This document shows, one piece after another, positions 1 to 9,104 of a DNA stretch of 39,866 nt. Source of the stretch: Bacteroidota bacterium (GTDB lineage: Bacteria; Bacteroidota; Ignavibacteria; Ignavibacteriales; Ignavibacteriaceae); assembly GCA_021831685.1 (NCBI GenBank), contig JAKBMG010000105.1:1-39866 (forward strand), read 5' to 3'. The notes under the pieces were generated by a model that had not been told where the DNA came from, did not search any database, and saw nothing but the letters and a program-made list of their open reading frames with translations. The position numbers were made by a program, and so were the translations under genes. Positions within the stretch are counted from its first letter, which is position 1, and every line of letters starts with the position of its first letter.

Positions 1-983
1 TTTCCGTGGTGTGCAGTAATTATTAAAGAATCTGATTCGTCAAGCTTTTCCAAAAATTCAGGAAGAAAGTGATCAAATTCTTTAAGTGCATCGGCGAACC
101 CCTTTGGGTCATTTCTATGCCCGAAGTAGACGTCAAAGTCAACCAGATTAGCAAAAACAAAGCTATTATTAGCTTTTGACGAATATTCCAATAATTTGTT
201 ACAGCCTTCCCTATTAGATTTTGTTATTTCCTGGATTTTAATTCCACGATAATTAAAAAGGTCGTTTACTTTGCCAATGGCAATTGTATCAATATTATTT
301 TGGGAAAGAATATCTAAAATAGTTTCAGAAGGAGGGGGGAGTGAAAAATCTTTGCGATTTGTTGTACGCGTAAATTTTCCAGTTTCACCCACAAAAGGGC
401 GCGCAATTACACGTCCGACATTTAAGGGTAGCTCCAAAACTTTTTCCCGGGTTACTTTGCAAATTTCATAAAGTTTTTCAAGTGGGATAATTTCTTCATG
501 TACGGCAATTTGAAAAACTGAATCTGCAGAAGTATACACTATTGGGAAAGCGGTTTTAAGATGTTCTTCTCCGAGTTCTTTAATTATTTCTGTTCCCGAA
601 GCGGCTTTATTTCCTAGTATGCCTTTGCAACCTGTAAGAAGTAAAAACTTATTAATTATATTTTCCGGAAAACCATTTGGAAAGTATGAAAAATCTTCCG
701 TAACATGGAGCCCAGCTAACTCCCAATGACCGGTTGTAGAATCTTTTCCATTAGAAATTTCTTTCAATTTTCCGAAAGAGGCTAATGGATTAGAATTTTT
801 AATCAAGCCTTTAATGTCTTGAATATTTCCTAATCCAAGTCCGCCAAGATTGGGTAAGTAAAGACCGCCAATAGTATCAGCAATGTTGGTTAAAGTATTA
901 CTCCCTTCGTCGCCGTATTTTTTAGCGTCCGGCAACTCACCAATACCAACGCCGTCTAATATAATTAAGAAAAAATTATTCAT
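1..983 (-). CDS. deoB: Phosphopentomutase DeoB (3' end cut by window edge)
   Basis: It interconverts ribose/deoxyribose 1-phosphate and 5-phosphate in nucleoside salvage; it is a cytoplasmic, Mn-dependent member of the alkaline phosphatase superfamily. Reading from ATG at 983 stays open for 327 codons to the edge. Visible family motifs in order are ILDGVGIGELPDA at the N-terminus (first metal Asp), KDSTTGHWELAG (the phospho-acceptor Thr segment), IVYTSADSVFQIAVHEE, FVGETGKFTRT, and VDFDVYFGHRNDP (metal Asp and His). The last visible motif reads LIITAHHG, where the family normally has TADHG, so an expected metal-ligand Asp is His here. The gene lies 46 bp downstream of the GAF-protein gene on the same strand and may be cotranscribed with it. 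The C-terminal residues lie outside the window. The family call is very secure. Confidence 0.93.
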   Translation of the reverse strand, partial: MNNFFLIILDGVGIGELPDAKKYGDEGSNTLTNIADTIGGLYLPNLGGLGLGNIQDIKGLIKNSNPLASFGKLKEISNGKDSTTGHWELAGLHVTEDFSYFPNGFPENIINKFLLLTGCKGILGNKAASGTEIIKELGEEHLKTAFPIVYTSADSVFQIAVHEEIIPLEKLYEICKVTREKVLELPLNVGRVIARPFVGETGKFTRTTNRKDFSLPPPSETILDILSQNNIDTIAIGKVNDLFNYRGIKIQEITKSNREGCNKLLEYSSKANNSFVFANLVDFDVYFGHRNDPKGFADALKEFDHFLPEFLEKLDESDSLIITAHHG

Positions 984-1029
984 TCAAACATTTACAGCTT
1001 ACTGAAAAACGAAATTTAGATGATTTAAT

Positions 1030-2883
1030 TTAGTTGATATTTCGGACTGTATTTCCGCCCTTTTCCAGCGCCTTTTGAAGTGCAAGGTCGGCGTTAAAAA
1101 TAATTTCATCGACGTTTACTTTACCATTGGCAGAGGCAACCCCAATTGATACAGTATAAGTAGTTTGTTTTGAAACAACGGCAATTGGCTTCCTGGCAAT
1201 TTTAACTCTCAATTTTTCCGCCCAAAGGAAAACATCTTTTGTGTTAGCATTGAAGAAATAAACTGCAAATACTTTTTCGCTAAGTCTTCCTAAAAGATTG
1301 AAGGGTGTCATTTCTTCACTAATAGTCTCGGATACTGCGGTTAGGACTCTTGGGAAAGGGTTTCCATCAAATAAAGATTCTTGCTCAAGAAAATCATCTA
1401 TTTTAATAAGCGCCAAGGCGCCAGGAATTTTTAATTGTGATGCTTTGTAAAGATCAGAAGTCAGCCTTTCCTTAAAGGTCTCTGCGTTCAAAGTCTTAGT
1501 TTCAATATCCAGAGCCAGGAAACTTTTGAGCAGTGTTTGAGTTGAATATGAGTAGATAATATAAGAAAAAATATTAACGGCACTTTTTAAAAATTGGACA
1601 TCCTGGTTAGTGTAAACATTTTTCTTTAAGCTTTCAAAACAAAGAACGCCGTAATTTTGACTATTATAGACTACTGGAATGGCAAGAAATGAACCGTCGA
1701 AACTAACACTTTCAACCTTAGAGAAACGAATAAAATTTCCTGAGGAAGTATCGTCAATCTTAATGGGGATACCGGTAATAATTGATTTACCTACCAAGGT
1801 TCCATTAAGTTCTATATCCAAATTTTCGCCAACATATTTCAAAGAAGTATTATTTATGATCTTAAACGTTTTAAATTTTTGTGATAGCGGATGATAAAAA
1901 ATAAAAGCAAATGCATCCCACGAAAGCAAGAAGCTCATAGAATTTTGAAGCGAAGAAATTAAGTCTTCAGCCGATTCAAATTTTTGATTTTGGGCAATAA
2001 GGTTTAACAAACCTTTTAGCCTTTGCTGCGAAATTGAATCGGAATGCTTTTCTTCAAAAATTGTGATTATCATAGTTAAAACACGTACAAACCTACCAAG
2101 AGCATAAATTGTTTCGATTCCAAACATATCTCCGATTTTTGAATCCAAAGCAATAATCGCAATAAGCTGTTTATCGTAAAATAATGGCACGCCGACAAAA
2201 CTCCTTATGCCTTGAGCAGAGGTATAATATCTTATCACATCAGCCTCGGCAGCAGGTGAAATATCGCTTAATAATTCCGGCTCACCTAGCTGTACTATTT
2301 TACTTAAGATATCATCTTCAATATCAAATTTTCTTCTTTCAATTTCATTTGAATTAGAAACAAATCTTTCAATCGAAAGCTTTTCCTTTTTCTTATTGTA
2401 CCAAAAGAATATTGCGGTATTTGCATGGAAAGCTTCCTTAATAACCGTCAGTATTTTTTCAAGAACAAAAGTGAATTGACCATCATGCCCAATGCCATCA
2501 GGCAAAGATTCGTTGGCTATTTCTTCAAATCTTTCTTTTAGATCGGGTGGTTTTAAGGTAATTTTTGAGTGGGGGTGTTCGGGTATATAATTATCTGCGG
2601 TGATTATCTCAATATCGCGATTTTTAGAAACGATTTTAAATGATTCATCAAATTCTTGCTGCGGTTCCTCAGGAATTTTCTCATCATTTTCTGGAGAAGA
2701 TTTAGCGACGTAAGGTCCTTCGAATTTAATTGAGTCGCGTAAAAAAATTAAAAATGCGACATAAATTATAAGAAGAGCAATAATAATTATTCTAAAAAGA
2801 GTGTCTTCTGCAAAAAAAAGAAAAGAAGCTAAAAAGGGAGCAATAAGAAAAATAATTATTCTATTACGCTTCCGGTTATCCAT
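1030..2883 (-). CDS. Membrane-anchored protein with two GAF domains and a degenerate GGDEF domain
   Basis: A 617-residue putative signalling protein. Residues about 8-25 and 30-50 are two hydrophobic segments separated by a short charged loop, so it is probably held in the inner membrane with the rest in the cytoplasm. After an acidic linker come two GAF-like regions (about 120-275 and 285-445). They are recognised from patterns such as FVGVPLFYDKQLIAIIALDS and FLAIPVVYNSQNYGVLCFES. The last 160 residues follow a GGDEF-domain pattern, ending in YTVSIGVAS and ADLALQKALEKGGN. The signature itself reads SEKVF (about 535-539) after LLGRL, instead of GGDEF, so diguanylate cyclase activity is unlikely. 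It might bind a nucleotide or act as a scaffold (inference). The gene has its own possible promoter and is separate from the ribosomal cluster. The ligand of the GAF domains cannot be predicted. Confidence 0.85.
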   Translation of the reverse strand: MDNRKRNRIIIFLIAPFLASFLFFAEDTLFRIIIIALLIIYVAFLIFLRDSIKFEGPYVAKSSPENDEKIPEEPQQEFDESFKIVSKNRDIEIITADNYIPEHPHSKITLKPPDLKERFEEIANESLPDGIGHDGQFTFVLEKILTVIKEAFHANTAIFFWYNKKKEKLSIERFVSNSNEIERRKFDIEDDILSKIVQLGEPELLSDISPAAEADVIRYYTSAQGIRSFVGVPLFYDKQLIAIIALDSKIGDMFGIETIYALGRFVRVLTMIITIFEEKHSDSISQQRLKGLLNLIAQNQKFESAEDLISSLQNSMSFLLSWDAFAFIFYHPLSQKFKTFKIINNTSLKYVGENLDIELNGTLVGKSIITGIPIKIDDTSSGNFIRFSKVESVSFDGSFLAIPVVYNSQNYGVLCFESLKKNVYTNQDVQFLKSAVNIFSYIIYSYSTQTLLKSFLALDIETKTLNAETFKERLTSDLYKASQLKIPGALALIKIDDFLEQESLFDGNPFPRVLTAVSETISEEMTPFNLLGRLSEKVFAVYFFNANTKDVFLWAEKLRVKIARKPIAVVSKQTTYTVSIGVASANGKVNVDEIIFNADLALQKALEKGGNTVRNIN

Positions 2884-2922
2884 TTTAGGTAAATTTTTAC
2901 AGATTGTTAAAAATTAAATGTT

Positions 2923-2951
2923 AATATAATTTGACTGAAATATAATAGCAA
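2923..2951 (-). promoter_or_regulatory. Possible sigma-70-type promoter for the GAF/GGDEF-like gene
   Basis: On the minus strand TTGCTA (2946-2951) and TATATT (2923-2928) are separated by 17 nt, about 40 nt before the ATG at 2883. A second -35-like TTGACC lies just upstream (2959-2964), but at 14 nt its spacing to the nearest TATATT (2939-2944) is too short. Both arrangements lie in very AT-rich DNA, where such matches arise by chance. Confidence 0.4.
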
Positions 2952-2977
2952 ACAAATCGGTCAAGTTTACGTGGTAT

Positions 2978-3562
2978 TTAATAAAATATTTTTGAGAGCC
3001 TTTGAAGTATTTCCTTGTGTCCAAAGTTTTTTACGGCTGAATAAATAAGAAGATTATCTTCGAGACTGAGTTCAGGAAAGCTTTCAATTGCGTTTTTTTT
3101 TGCATCAGAAATTTCCGATTGTTTAAGTTTATCAATCTTACTAAGAAGAACTACAAAAGGTATATTAAAAAAATGGAGCATTGCATTAAGTTTAAAATCA
3201 AGTTCGGTAGGCTTATGTCGGCTATCAATTAAGTGAAATGCAAGCCAAATATTATTTGATTCACTCAGGAATTCCTGAATTAACCTAGCCCAATATTCTC
3301 TTTCAGTTTTGCTAATTTTTGCATAACCAAACCCCGGAAGGTCTACCATATAAAATTTTTTATCAATCAAATAATAATTAATAGACCGGGTCTTTCCAGG
3401 AGTTGAACTTGTTTTTGCCAAATCTTTTTTGTTGAAAAGAGAATTGAGAAAAGAAGACTTCCCTACATTAGATCTACCACACAGAATTATTTCAGGTAGA
3501 TTGTCTTTCGGAAGTTCTTTTATTGTGAAAACTGATTTTACAAATTTTGATTCATCTAACAT
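2978..3562 (-). CDS. engB: Ribosome biogenesis GTP-binding protein EngB/YsxC/YihA
   Basis: A 194-residue GTPase needed for late assembly of the large ribosomal subunit. The G1 P-loop is GRSNVGKS (29-36), the G2 region is TSSTPGKT, G3 is DLPGFGYA (74-81), G4 is SKID (141-144, for the usual TKxD) and G5 is YSA near the C-terminus. The length is normal for the family. The start MLDESKFVKSVF matches the usual EngB N-terminus, so the ATG at 3562 is probably right. It is the first gene after rplQ, but its ATG lies only three bases past the T-run of a terminator-like hairpin. There is therefore no room for a Shine-Dalgarno sequence and no upstream in-frame ATG. How it is transcribed and translated is unclear. 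Confidence 0.95.
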   Translation of the reverse strand: MLDESKFVKSVFTIKELPKDNLPEIILCGRSNVGKSSFLNSLFNKKDLAKTSSTPGKTRSINYYLIDKKFYMVDLPGFGYAKISKTEREYWARLIQEFLSESNNIWLAFHLIDSRHKPTELDFKLNAMLHFFNIPFVVLLSKIDKLKQSEISDAKKNAIESFPELSLEDNLLIYSAVKNFGHKEILQRLSKIFY

Positions 3563-3565
3563 GGC

Positions 3566-3602
3566 AAAAAAAAAGAGTAATCCCGTTTTTTCGAGATTAC
3601 TC
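3566..3602 (-). terminator. Rho-independent terminator after rplQ
   Basis: On the minus strand GAGTAATC (3595-3602) and GATTACTC (3575-3582) form a perfect 8-bp stem around a 12-nt loop. The stem is followed at once by nine T residues (3566-3574). It sits 26 nt after the rplQ stop codon, which is right for the end of the alpha operon, and directly before the engB start. Confidence 0.85.
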
Positions 3603-3628
3603 AGGATAAATTGTTATTCAAAAGAAAA

Positions 3629-4123
3629 TTAATTAACTTCTTTAGCCGCAGTCTCTTCAACTACATTTGCTTCTTCAGCAACTTCTTTTTCCTGATTTTC
3701 CTTTTTAGCTTTGGCTTTCGCTTCCCGTTTTTCCTTATGCTCCTCAGCCTTTGCATTTATTACATCATTAAAATCTACTAATTCTAGAATTGCCATTTCT
3801 GCATCATCACCCATTCGGTTACCCAATTTTACAATTCTTGTATAGCCACCAGGTCGATCGCCGATTTTTTTAATAATTTCGTTGAACAATTCTTTAACCA
3901 CTTCTTTATCATTTATCACGCTCATAATTTGCCGGCGCGAATGGAGATCATTTTTCCTAGCTTTTGTAATTAAAGTCTCAACATAGCTTCTTGCTTCTTT
4001 TGCTTTTGGGAGAGTAGTTTGAATTCTTTTGTGCTTTAGTAAAGCAGTAGCAAGAGAATTTAACAATGCAGCGCGATGGCTGGCAGTTCTTCCAAGTTTT
4101 CTTCCACGTACTCTGTGTCTCAT
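3629..4123 (-). CDS. rplQ: 50S ribosomal protein L17 (bL17)
   Basis: Large-subunit protein near the peptide exit tunnel. The N-terminus [17 protein letters not shown] and the block [20 protein letters not shown] are diagnostic. At 164 residues it is about 40 longer than the E. coli protein. The extra C-terminal tail, from about residue 125, is Lys/Glu/Ala-rich, low in complexity and probably disordered; such tails are common in the FCB group. It is the last gene of the alpha operon, 20 bp after rpoA, and is followed by a strong terminator. Confidence 0.97.
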   Translation of the reverse strand: MRHRVRGRKLGRTASHRAALLNSLATALLKHKRIQTTLPKAKEARSYVETLITKARKNDLHSRRQIMSVINDKEVVKELFNEIIKKIGDRPGGYTRIVKLGNRMGDDAEMAILELVDFNDVINAKAEEHKEKREAKAKAKKENQEKEVAEEANVVEETAAKEVN

Positions 4124-4143
4124 CAGTAAACCCTTATCGAAAA

Positions 4144-5139
4144 TTAATTAGATTCAGTTTCGTCTTTTAAATATTTGTCAACGTCCATACCAAAATCGAG
4201 TCCCAAGTTTTCCACAATCTCCATTAGCTCTGCCAAAGATTTTCTTCCGAAATTTCTAAATCTCAACATTTCAGATTCGTCTTTCCTTACGAGCTCGGCA
4301 AGATTTTTAATGTTAGCCGCTTTCAAACAATTGTGTGATCTTACGCTTAGTTCAAGATCGTCAACATTGGTAAGAAGTATTTTTTTAATTCTTTCTCTTT
4401 CGCTATCCTTTTGATTTGAAGCCTGTTCTTCTTCCTGATCAATATCAAAATTGATGAATAATTGTATATGCTCTTTCAAAATTTTAGCCGCTTGTGTTAG
4501 AGCATCATCAGGGGTAATAGATCCGTCTGTGGTAATATCAAGAGTTAATTTTTCATAATCATTCTTGTCGCCGATTCTAACATTCTCAACATCATACTTA
4601 ACATTCCTAATTGGAGTAAAAATTGAGTCGATTGGAATTACGCCAATAGTCTGATCAGGAGCAATATTTTCAGAAGCAGGGACATATCCTTTACCTTTAC
4701 CAACTCTTAGTTCAACATCGACTTTTGCATGTTTGTTTAAGGTAGCGATGTGTAACTCGGGATTTAATACTTCGACATCGGGACTATTTTTTTGAATATC
4801 AGCTGCAGTAAACTCACCATCGCCATGAAATGAAATATCAATTTTATTAGGCTTTTTATTTAAAAGCTTAAGCCTTACTTGTTTTAAGTTTAGAATAATT
4901 TCGGCAACATCTTCAACAACGCCATCAATAGTCGTAAATTCATGAAGAACACCACTGAACTTAACAGAAATTATAGCAGCGCCGGATAGTGAGGAAAGCA
5001 ACACTCGTCTGATAGAATTACCAAGAGTAACTCCATAACCTCTTTCCAAAGGTTGAAGAGAAAACCTACCAAACGTATTGGTATAATTTGACTCATCAAG
5101 CACTACAGATTCGGGCATTTTTAAATTTGAAACACTCAT
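4144..5139 (-). CDS. rpoA: DNA-directed RNA polymerase subunit alpha
   Basis: A 331-residue polymerase subunit. The N-terminal domain (about 1-235) dimerises and nucleates assembly of beta and beta'; visible blocks are [18 protein letters not shown] and [12 protein letters not shown] charged linker (about 236-260) leads to the C-terminal domain, which contacts promoter UP elements and activators. That domain contains [17 protein letters not shown] and [20 protein letters not shown], holding the conserved DNA-contacting Arg, Asn, Lys and Ser positions. The ATG is preceded by AGAGGA at suitable spacing. The position between rpsD and rplQ is the standard alpha-operon order. Confidence 0.98.
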   Translation of the reverse strand: MSVSNLKMPESVVLDESNYTNTFGRFSLQPLERGYGVTLGNSIRRVLLSSLSGAAIISVKFSGVLHEFTTIDGVVEDVAEIILNLKQVRLKLLNKKPNKIDISFHGDGEFTAADIQKNSPDVEVLNPELHIATLNKHAKVDVELRVGKGKGYVPASENIAPDQTIGVIPIDSIFTPIRNVKYDVENVRIGDKNDYEKLTLDITTDGSITPDDALTQAAKILKEHIQLFINFDIDQEEEQASNQKDSERERIKKILLTNVDDLELSVRSHNCLKAANIKNLAELVRKDESEMLRFRNFGRKSLAELMEIVENLGLDFGMDVDKYLKDETESN

Positions 5140-5175
5140 TATAAATCCTCTAAAATTAATCTTAAAATTTTGATT

Positions 5176-5802
5176 TTATTTAGAATAAAGCTCAACAACT
5201 AATTGCTCGTTGGCATTTAGAGGAACATCTGCTCTTTCCGGAACTTGCATAAATGTTCCGGACAGCGAAGCTTTATCAATCGATAACCATGTATAAGTAC
5301 TATCCTTAACTCTTTTAAGCGAGCTGTGAATTGCATCCAGTTTTTTACTTTTTTCTTTTATTTTAATCATGTCTCCAGCCGAAAGTATATAAGACGGAAT
5401 ATCAACCAAATGTTCATTTACAACGATATGGCGATGTCTTATTAACTGCCTGGCTTGTTTTCTTGATGATGCAAAACCAAGCCGATAAACAACATTATCC
5501 AATCTACTTTCTAAAAGCTTCACCAAGTTTTCGCCTGTGATACCTTTTTGCTTGTTAGCCTTTTCAAAATAATTTCTAAACTGAGTTTCGAGAAGTCCAT
5601 ACTGTCTTTTAATTTTTTGCTTTTCGCGAAGCTGAACGCCGTACTCAGAAACTTTTGCTCTTCTACCATTTCCATGTTGTCCGGGGGCATAATTTCTAAT
5701 TTCTAAAGGGCATTTTTCTGTAAAGCATTTTTGTCCCTTAAGAAACAACTTTTGTCTTTCTCTTCTGCATAATTTACAAACTGAATCTGTGTATCTTGCC
5801 AT
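5176..5802 (-). CDS. rpsD: 30S ribosomal protein S4 (uS4), zinc-binding form
   Basis: Primary 16S rRNA-binding protein that nucleates assembly of the 30S body and often represses its own operon. The 208 residues start with an N-terminal four-cysteine set (C9, C12, C26, C31), the C+ form that should bind zinc. The S4 RNA-binding fold follows (RLDNVVYRLGFASSRKQARQ, then HRHIVVNEHLVDIPSY). It lies between rpsK and rpoA in the conserved order. Confidence 0.98.
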   Translation of the reverse strand: MARYTDSVCKLCRRERQKLFLKGQKCFTEKCPLEIRNYAPGQHGNGRRAKVSEYGVQLREKQKIKRQYGLLETQFRNYFEKANKQKGITGENLVKLLESRLDNVVYRLGFASSRKQARQLIRHRHIVVNEHLVDIPSYILSAGDMIKIKEKSKKLDAIHSSLKRVKDSTYTWLSIDKASLSGTFMQVPERADVPLNANEQLVVELYSK

Positions 5803-5822
5803 TTAATAAGTCTCCAATAATT

Positions 5823-6209
5823 TTAAACTCTTCTTTTCTTAGGTGGACGGCAGCCGTTGTGCGGAATAGGCGTGACGTCTTTAATTGAACTGACATCTAA
5901 TCCAGCTGTATTTAACGCACGTATTGCAGCTTCTCTTCCCGAGCCCGGACCTTTTACCAACACATCAACCCTTCGTAATCCCAAGTCATAAGCCTCTTTT
6001 GCGGCAGCTTCGGCAGACACTTGGGCTGCAAACGGAGTATTTTTGCGAGAGCCTTTAAATCCGTTTTTACCGGCCGATGACCAAGCAATAGTATTGCCAT
6101 ATATATCAGTTATCGTTACAATTACATTGTTGAATGTTGCTTTAACATGAGCAACACCATTTGCATCAACATGCGTTTTCTTTTTTGCTTTCTTTACAAC
6201 TTTAGCCAA
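5823..6209 (-). CDS. rpsK: 30S ribosomal protein S11 (uS11)
   Basis: Platform protein of the 30S subunit at the mRNA exit site. Diagnostic blocks are [34 protein letters not shown] and the basic C-terminus [13 protein letters not shown]. The length of 128 residues is normal. The start codon is TTG at 6209, giving MAKVVKKA; GGAGG lies seven bases upstream, and there is no in-frame ATG near it. The gene sits between rpsM and rpsD. Confidence 0.98.
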   Translation of the reverse strand: MAKVVKKAKKKTHVDANGVAHVKATFNNVIVTITDIYGNTIAWSSAGKNGFKGSRKNTPFAAQVSAEAAAKEAYDLGLRRVDVLVKGPGSGREAAIRALNTAGLDVSSIKDVTPIPHNGCRPPKKRRV

Positions 6210-6234
6210 CTCTAAACCTCCAGTTTGTCAAATT

Positions 6235-6618
6235 TTATTTCTTAGTAGGAGCCTTCTTTTTACCTGCAACAGTTTTTCTTTTACCTTTTCTTGTACGAGA
6301 ATTGGTACGCGTTCTTTGACCTCTTGAAGGAAGACTCCTTCTGTGTCTAACTCCACGATATGCTCCAATATCCATCAATCTTTTAATATTTTGCTGAACT
6401 TCTGAGCGAAGTGCGCCTTCGACTTTATAATCGGAAGTAAGCACCGCTCTAATCTCTGCAACTTCTTCGTCAGTTAATTCGGAAACTCTTTTATCTGGAT
6501 TTACTTTTGCTTTCTCCAGGATACTAGAAGAACTTTTTTTGCCTACGCCGAAGATATATTGAAGACCAAATAGTACTTTTTTATTTTTCGGCAAATCAAC
6601 ACCAGCTATACGAGCCAA
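6235..6618 (-). CDS. rpsM: 30S ribosomal protein S13 (uS13)
   Basis: Protein of the 30S head that contacts the P-site tRNA and forms intersubunit bridges. [15 protein letters not shown], the H2TH-like region and the block [19 protein letters not shown] identify it. The Lys-rich tail is typical. Translation starts at TTG (6618), preceded by AAGGAG seven bases upstream. This is the first gene of the alpha segment and follows rpmJ by 22 bp. Confidence 0.98.
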   Translation of the reverse strand: MARIAGVDLPKNKKVLFGLQYIFGVGKKSSSSILEKAKVNPDKRVSELTDEEVAEIRAVLTSDYKVEGALRSEVQQNIKRLMDIGAYRGVRHRRSLPSRGQRTRTNSRTRKGKRKTVAGKKKAPTKK

Positions 6619-6640
6619 TTATTATCTCCTTAAATTTTAA

Positions 6641-6754
6641 TTAACCTTGACGTTGTTTATGTTTTGGGTTTTTACAAATTACTTTTACAACGCCCTTGCG
6701 TTTTATAATTTTGCAGTTATCACAAATCTTTTTTACGGATGATCGAACTTTCAT
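6641..6754 (-). CDS. rpmJ: 50S ribosomal protein L36 (bL36)
   Basis: A 37-residue large-subunit protein. It begins [20 protein letters not shown] and ends [10 protein letters not shown]. The zinc ligands C11, C14, C27 and H32 are all present (CxxC...CxxxxH), so this is the zinc-binding form. It sits between infA and rpsM, the standard location, with 11-bp and 22-bp gaps. Confidence 0.96.
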   Translation of the reverse strand: MKVRSSVKKICDNCKIIKRKGVVKVICKNPKHKQRQG

Positions 6755-6765
6755 TTAAAACTCCA

Positions 6766-6984
6766 CTACTTATACCGGTAAGTTATTCTACCTTTTGTTA
6801 AATCATACGGAGATAATTCTATAGAAACTTTATCTCCGACCAATATTTTTATAAAATGCATTCTCATTTTACCTGAAATGTGAGCAAGTATTTCATGCCC
6901 ATTATCAAGCCTAACTTTAAAATGAGCGTTTGGTAATGTTTCCGACACAATTCCGTCTACTTTTATTGGACCCTGTTTTGACAT
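6766..6984 (-). CDS. infA: Translation initiation factor IF-1
   Basis: A 72-residue single S1/OB-fold protein that blocks the A site and helps IF-2 and IF-3 during initiation. [20 protein letters not shown] and [17 protein letters not shown] are near-invariant IF-1 blocks. Its ATG overlaps the map stop codon by one base (TAATG), so the two are probably translationally coupled. Confidence 0.98.
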   Translation of the reverse strand: MSKQGPIKVDGIVSETLPNAHFKVRLDNGHEILAHISGKMRMHFIKILVGDKVSIELSPYDLTKGRITYRYK

Positions 6985-7748
6985 TAAACTACCGTTAAAA
7001 TTTCAGGCTGCCCGTTAAAGATCAATATAGTATGCTCAAAATGTGCAGATGCCAAACCATCCGTAGCAATTACTGTCCAACCGTCAAAAAGGGTTTTAAC
7101 CTCATATCGACCTAAATTTACCATTGGTTCAATTGCAATTGTCATTCCATTCTTAAGTTTTGGACCTGTACCTTGTTTCCCAAAATTTGGGATTGACGGA
7201 TCTTCGTGTAAATGTTTGCCTACGCCATGTCCGCATAAATCTCTTACTACAGAGAAACCGTTTGCTTCAACATATTCTTGAACCGCAGCAGATATATCAT
7301 GGACTTTATTATTTTCAATTGCCTGCTCAATTCCTAAGTAAAGAGATTTTTCGGTTACTTCCATCAGTTTTCTTTTTTCTTCAGAAATATTTCCAACTGC
7401 AACAGTTAGAGCAGCATCTCCATAATAACCATCTTTTTTTACACCTACATCAAGAGAAATAATTTCACCTTCTTTAAGAACTCTGTTTCCGGGAATTCCA
7501 TGAACAACTTGCTCATCAATAGAAGCACAAATTGCCCCAGGATAATCGATAGAACTTCCGCCTTGTGAATATCCCTTAAAAGCAGCAATTGCATTATTGC
7601 TTAAGATATAATCTTCAGCTATTTGATCAAGTTCTTTTGTCGTGATTCCCGGTCTGACATTTCTTTTTAATAACTGTAAAGTCTCTGCAACAATTCTTGA
7701 ACTTTCCCGAATTAAATCAATTTCTTTTTTTGTTTTAATGTAAATCAC
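6984..7748 (-). CDS. map: Methionine aminopeptidase, type I
   Basis: It removes the N-terminal Met from nascent proteins whose second residue is small. The 254 residues have the pita-bread fold ligands of the family: the two Asp in [16 protein letters not shown], the His in [13 protein letters not shown], the Glu in [10 protein letters not shown] and the Glu in [10 protein letters not shown]. There is no N-terminal zinc-finger extension. The start is GTG at 7748, ten bases after the secY stop, with a poor Shine-Dalgarno sequence, so coupling to secY is likely. No adk lies between secY and map, unlike in many bacteria. Confidence 0.97.
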   Translation of the reverse strand: MIYIKTKKEIDLIRESSRIVAETLQLLKRNVRPGITTKELDQIAEDYILSNNAIAAFKGYSQGGSSIDYPGAICASIDEQVVHGIPGNRVLKEGEIISLDVGVKKDGYYGDAALTVAVGNISEEKRKLMEVTEKSLYLGIEQAIENNKVHDISAAVQEYVEANGFSVVRDLCGHGVGKHLHEDPSIPNFGKQGTGPKLKNGMTIAIEPMVNLGRYEVKTLFDGWTVIATDGLASAHFEHTILIFNGQPEILTVV

Positions 7749-7758
7749 AACTTTGCTT

Positions 7759-9093
7759 TTATCTTCGTGATTTTAGTTTACCGGTCTTCATAAAACCGTC
7801 ATAATGTCTCATCAACAAATGCGATTCAATTTGTTGTAAAGTATCCAGTGCAACTCCAACGACAATCAGTAAACTTGTGCCGCCGAAAAACTGTGCAAAT
7901 CTTCCAGAAACGCCCCAAGTTGAAACGAATGCCGGTAAAATCGCAATAATCGCTAAGAAAAAGGATCCGGGCAAAGTAATTTTGGTTAAAATATTATCAA
8001 TAAACTCCGAAGTTTGTTTACCTGGGCGAATTCCGGGAATAAATCCGCCTTGTTTTTTCATATTATCTGCAACGTCTTTCGGATTGAAAGCAATTGCTGT
8101 GTAGAAATATGTGAAGAAGATAATTAATAAGGCATAAATAAAAGAATAAACCGGGGATGTATAAACAAAATATTTAGCCACACTTTGCATAAATTCGTTG
8201 TTTGGGAAAAATGAAAGTACTGTATTGGGAATAAACATTAACGATTGCGCAAATATTATGGGCATTACACCGGCAGTATTTACGCGAAGAGGAATATATT
8301 GTGTTACACCGCCGTAAACTTTTCTTCCGACAACTCTCTTTGCATATTGAACCGGGATTCTTCTGGTTCCCTGAGTAACCATAACAACTCCGGCAATAAT
8401 AACAACCATTAAAGCGAGTATAATAATCTCAACAATTAGACTTCGTGTGCCTTCATTAATTAATCGATATTCATCAAGAACTGCAAATGGAAATCTATCT
8501 ATAATTCCAATAAAAATTATAAGCGAGATACCATTGCCTATTCCTTTATCAGTGATTTGCTCACCAAGCCACATCATGAAAACGGTACCTGCCGTCAAAA
8601 TGAGCACGGTTGATAAAGTCCATGCAAAGCCTTGAACACCAGCCGGGACAATGGGGATGCCTTGAAAGTTTGTATTAAGAAGTTTAATTGTCACGCCCCA
8701 TGCTTGCAAAGATGCGATTAAAACTGTTCCATACCTTGTAAGTTGGGTGATTTTTTTTCTACCGTCTTCACCTTCTTGCTGCAGCTTTTGGAAATAAGGA
8801 ACTACGGCACCAAGCAGCTGAATAATAATTGACGATGAAATGTAAGGCATAATTCCAAGCGCAAAAATTGCGGCATTTTGGAAAGCCCCGCCCACAAACA
8901 AGTCATACAGTCCGAATAGATTATCGGAACTTGCATTTTTTGTGCTTTCTGACAAAACCGCAGCATCGATGCCCGGCAAAGTAATGTGAGCGCCAAGTCT
9001 GACAATAACAAGCAACGCCAAAGTATAAAGAATTCGCTGACGAAGCTCGTGTATCTTAAAAATATTTCTGAAGGTCTCAGTAATTTTAGCCAT
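7759..9093 (-). CDS. secY: Protein translocase subunit SecY
   Basis: Channel subunit of the SecYEG translocon in the cytoplasmic membrane. The 444 residues form about ten hydrophobic segments. Conserved features are the N-terminal ELRQRILYTLALL, the block ALGIMPYISSSIIIQLL (TM2 region), the cytoplasmic loop with GTRRIPVQYAKR, and NPKDVADNMKKQGGFIPGIR with GKQTSEFID near the C-terminus. It sits between rplO and map, as in most spc operons. Its partner secE is in the same cluster at 33985-34167. Confidence 0.98.
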   Translation of the reverse strand: MAKITETFRNIFKIHELRQRILYTLALLVIVRLGAHITLPGIDAAVLSESTKNASSDNLFGLYDLFVGGAFQNAAIFALGIMPYISSSIIIQLLGAVVPYFQKLQQEGEDGRKKITQLTRYGTVLIASLQAWGVTIKLLNTNFQGIPIVPAGVQGFAWTLSTVLILTAGTVFMMWLGEQITDKGIGNGISLIIFIGIIDRFPFAVLDEYRLINEGTRSLIVEIIILALMVVIIAGVVMVTQGTRRIPVQYAKRVVGRKVYGGVTQYIPLRVNTAGVMPIIFAQSLMFIPNTVLSFFPNNEFMQSVAKYFVYTSPVYSFIYALLIIFFTYFYTAIAFNPKDVADNMKKQGGFIPGIRPGKQTSEFIDNILTKITLPGSFFLAIIAILPAFVSTWGVSGRFAQFFGGTSLLIVVGVALDTLQQIESHLLMRHYDGFMKTGKLKSRR

Positions 9094-9104
9094 GGGTTTC
9101 CAGA

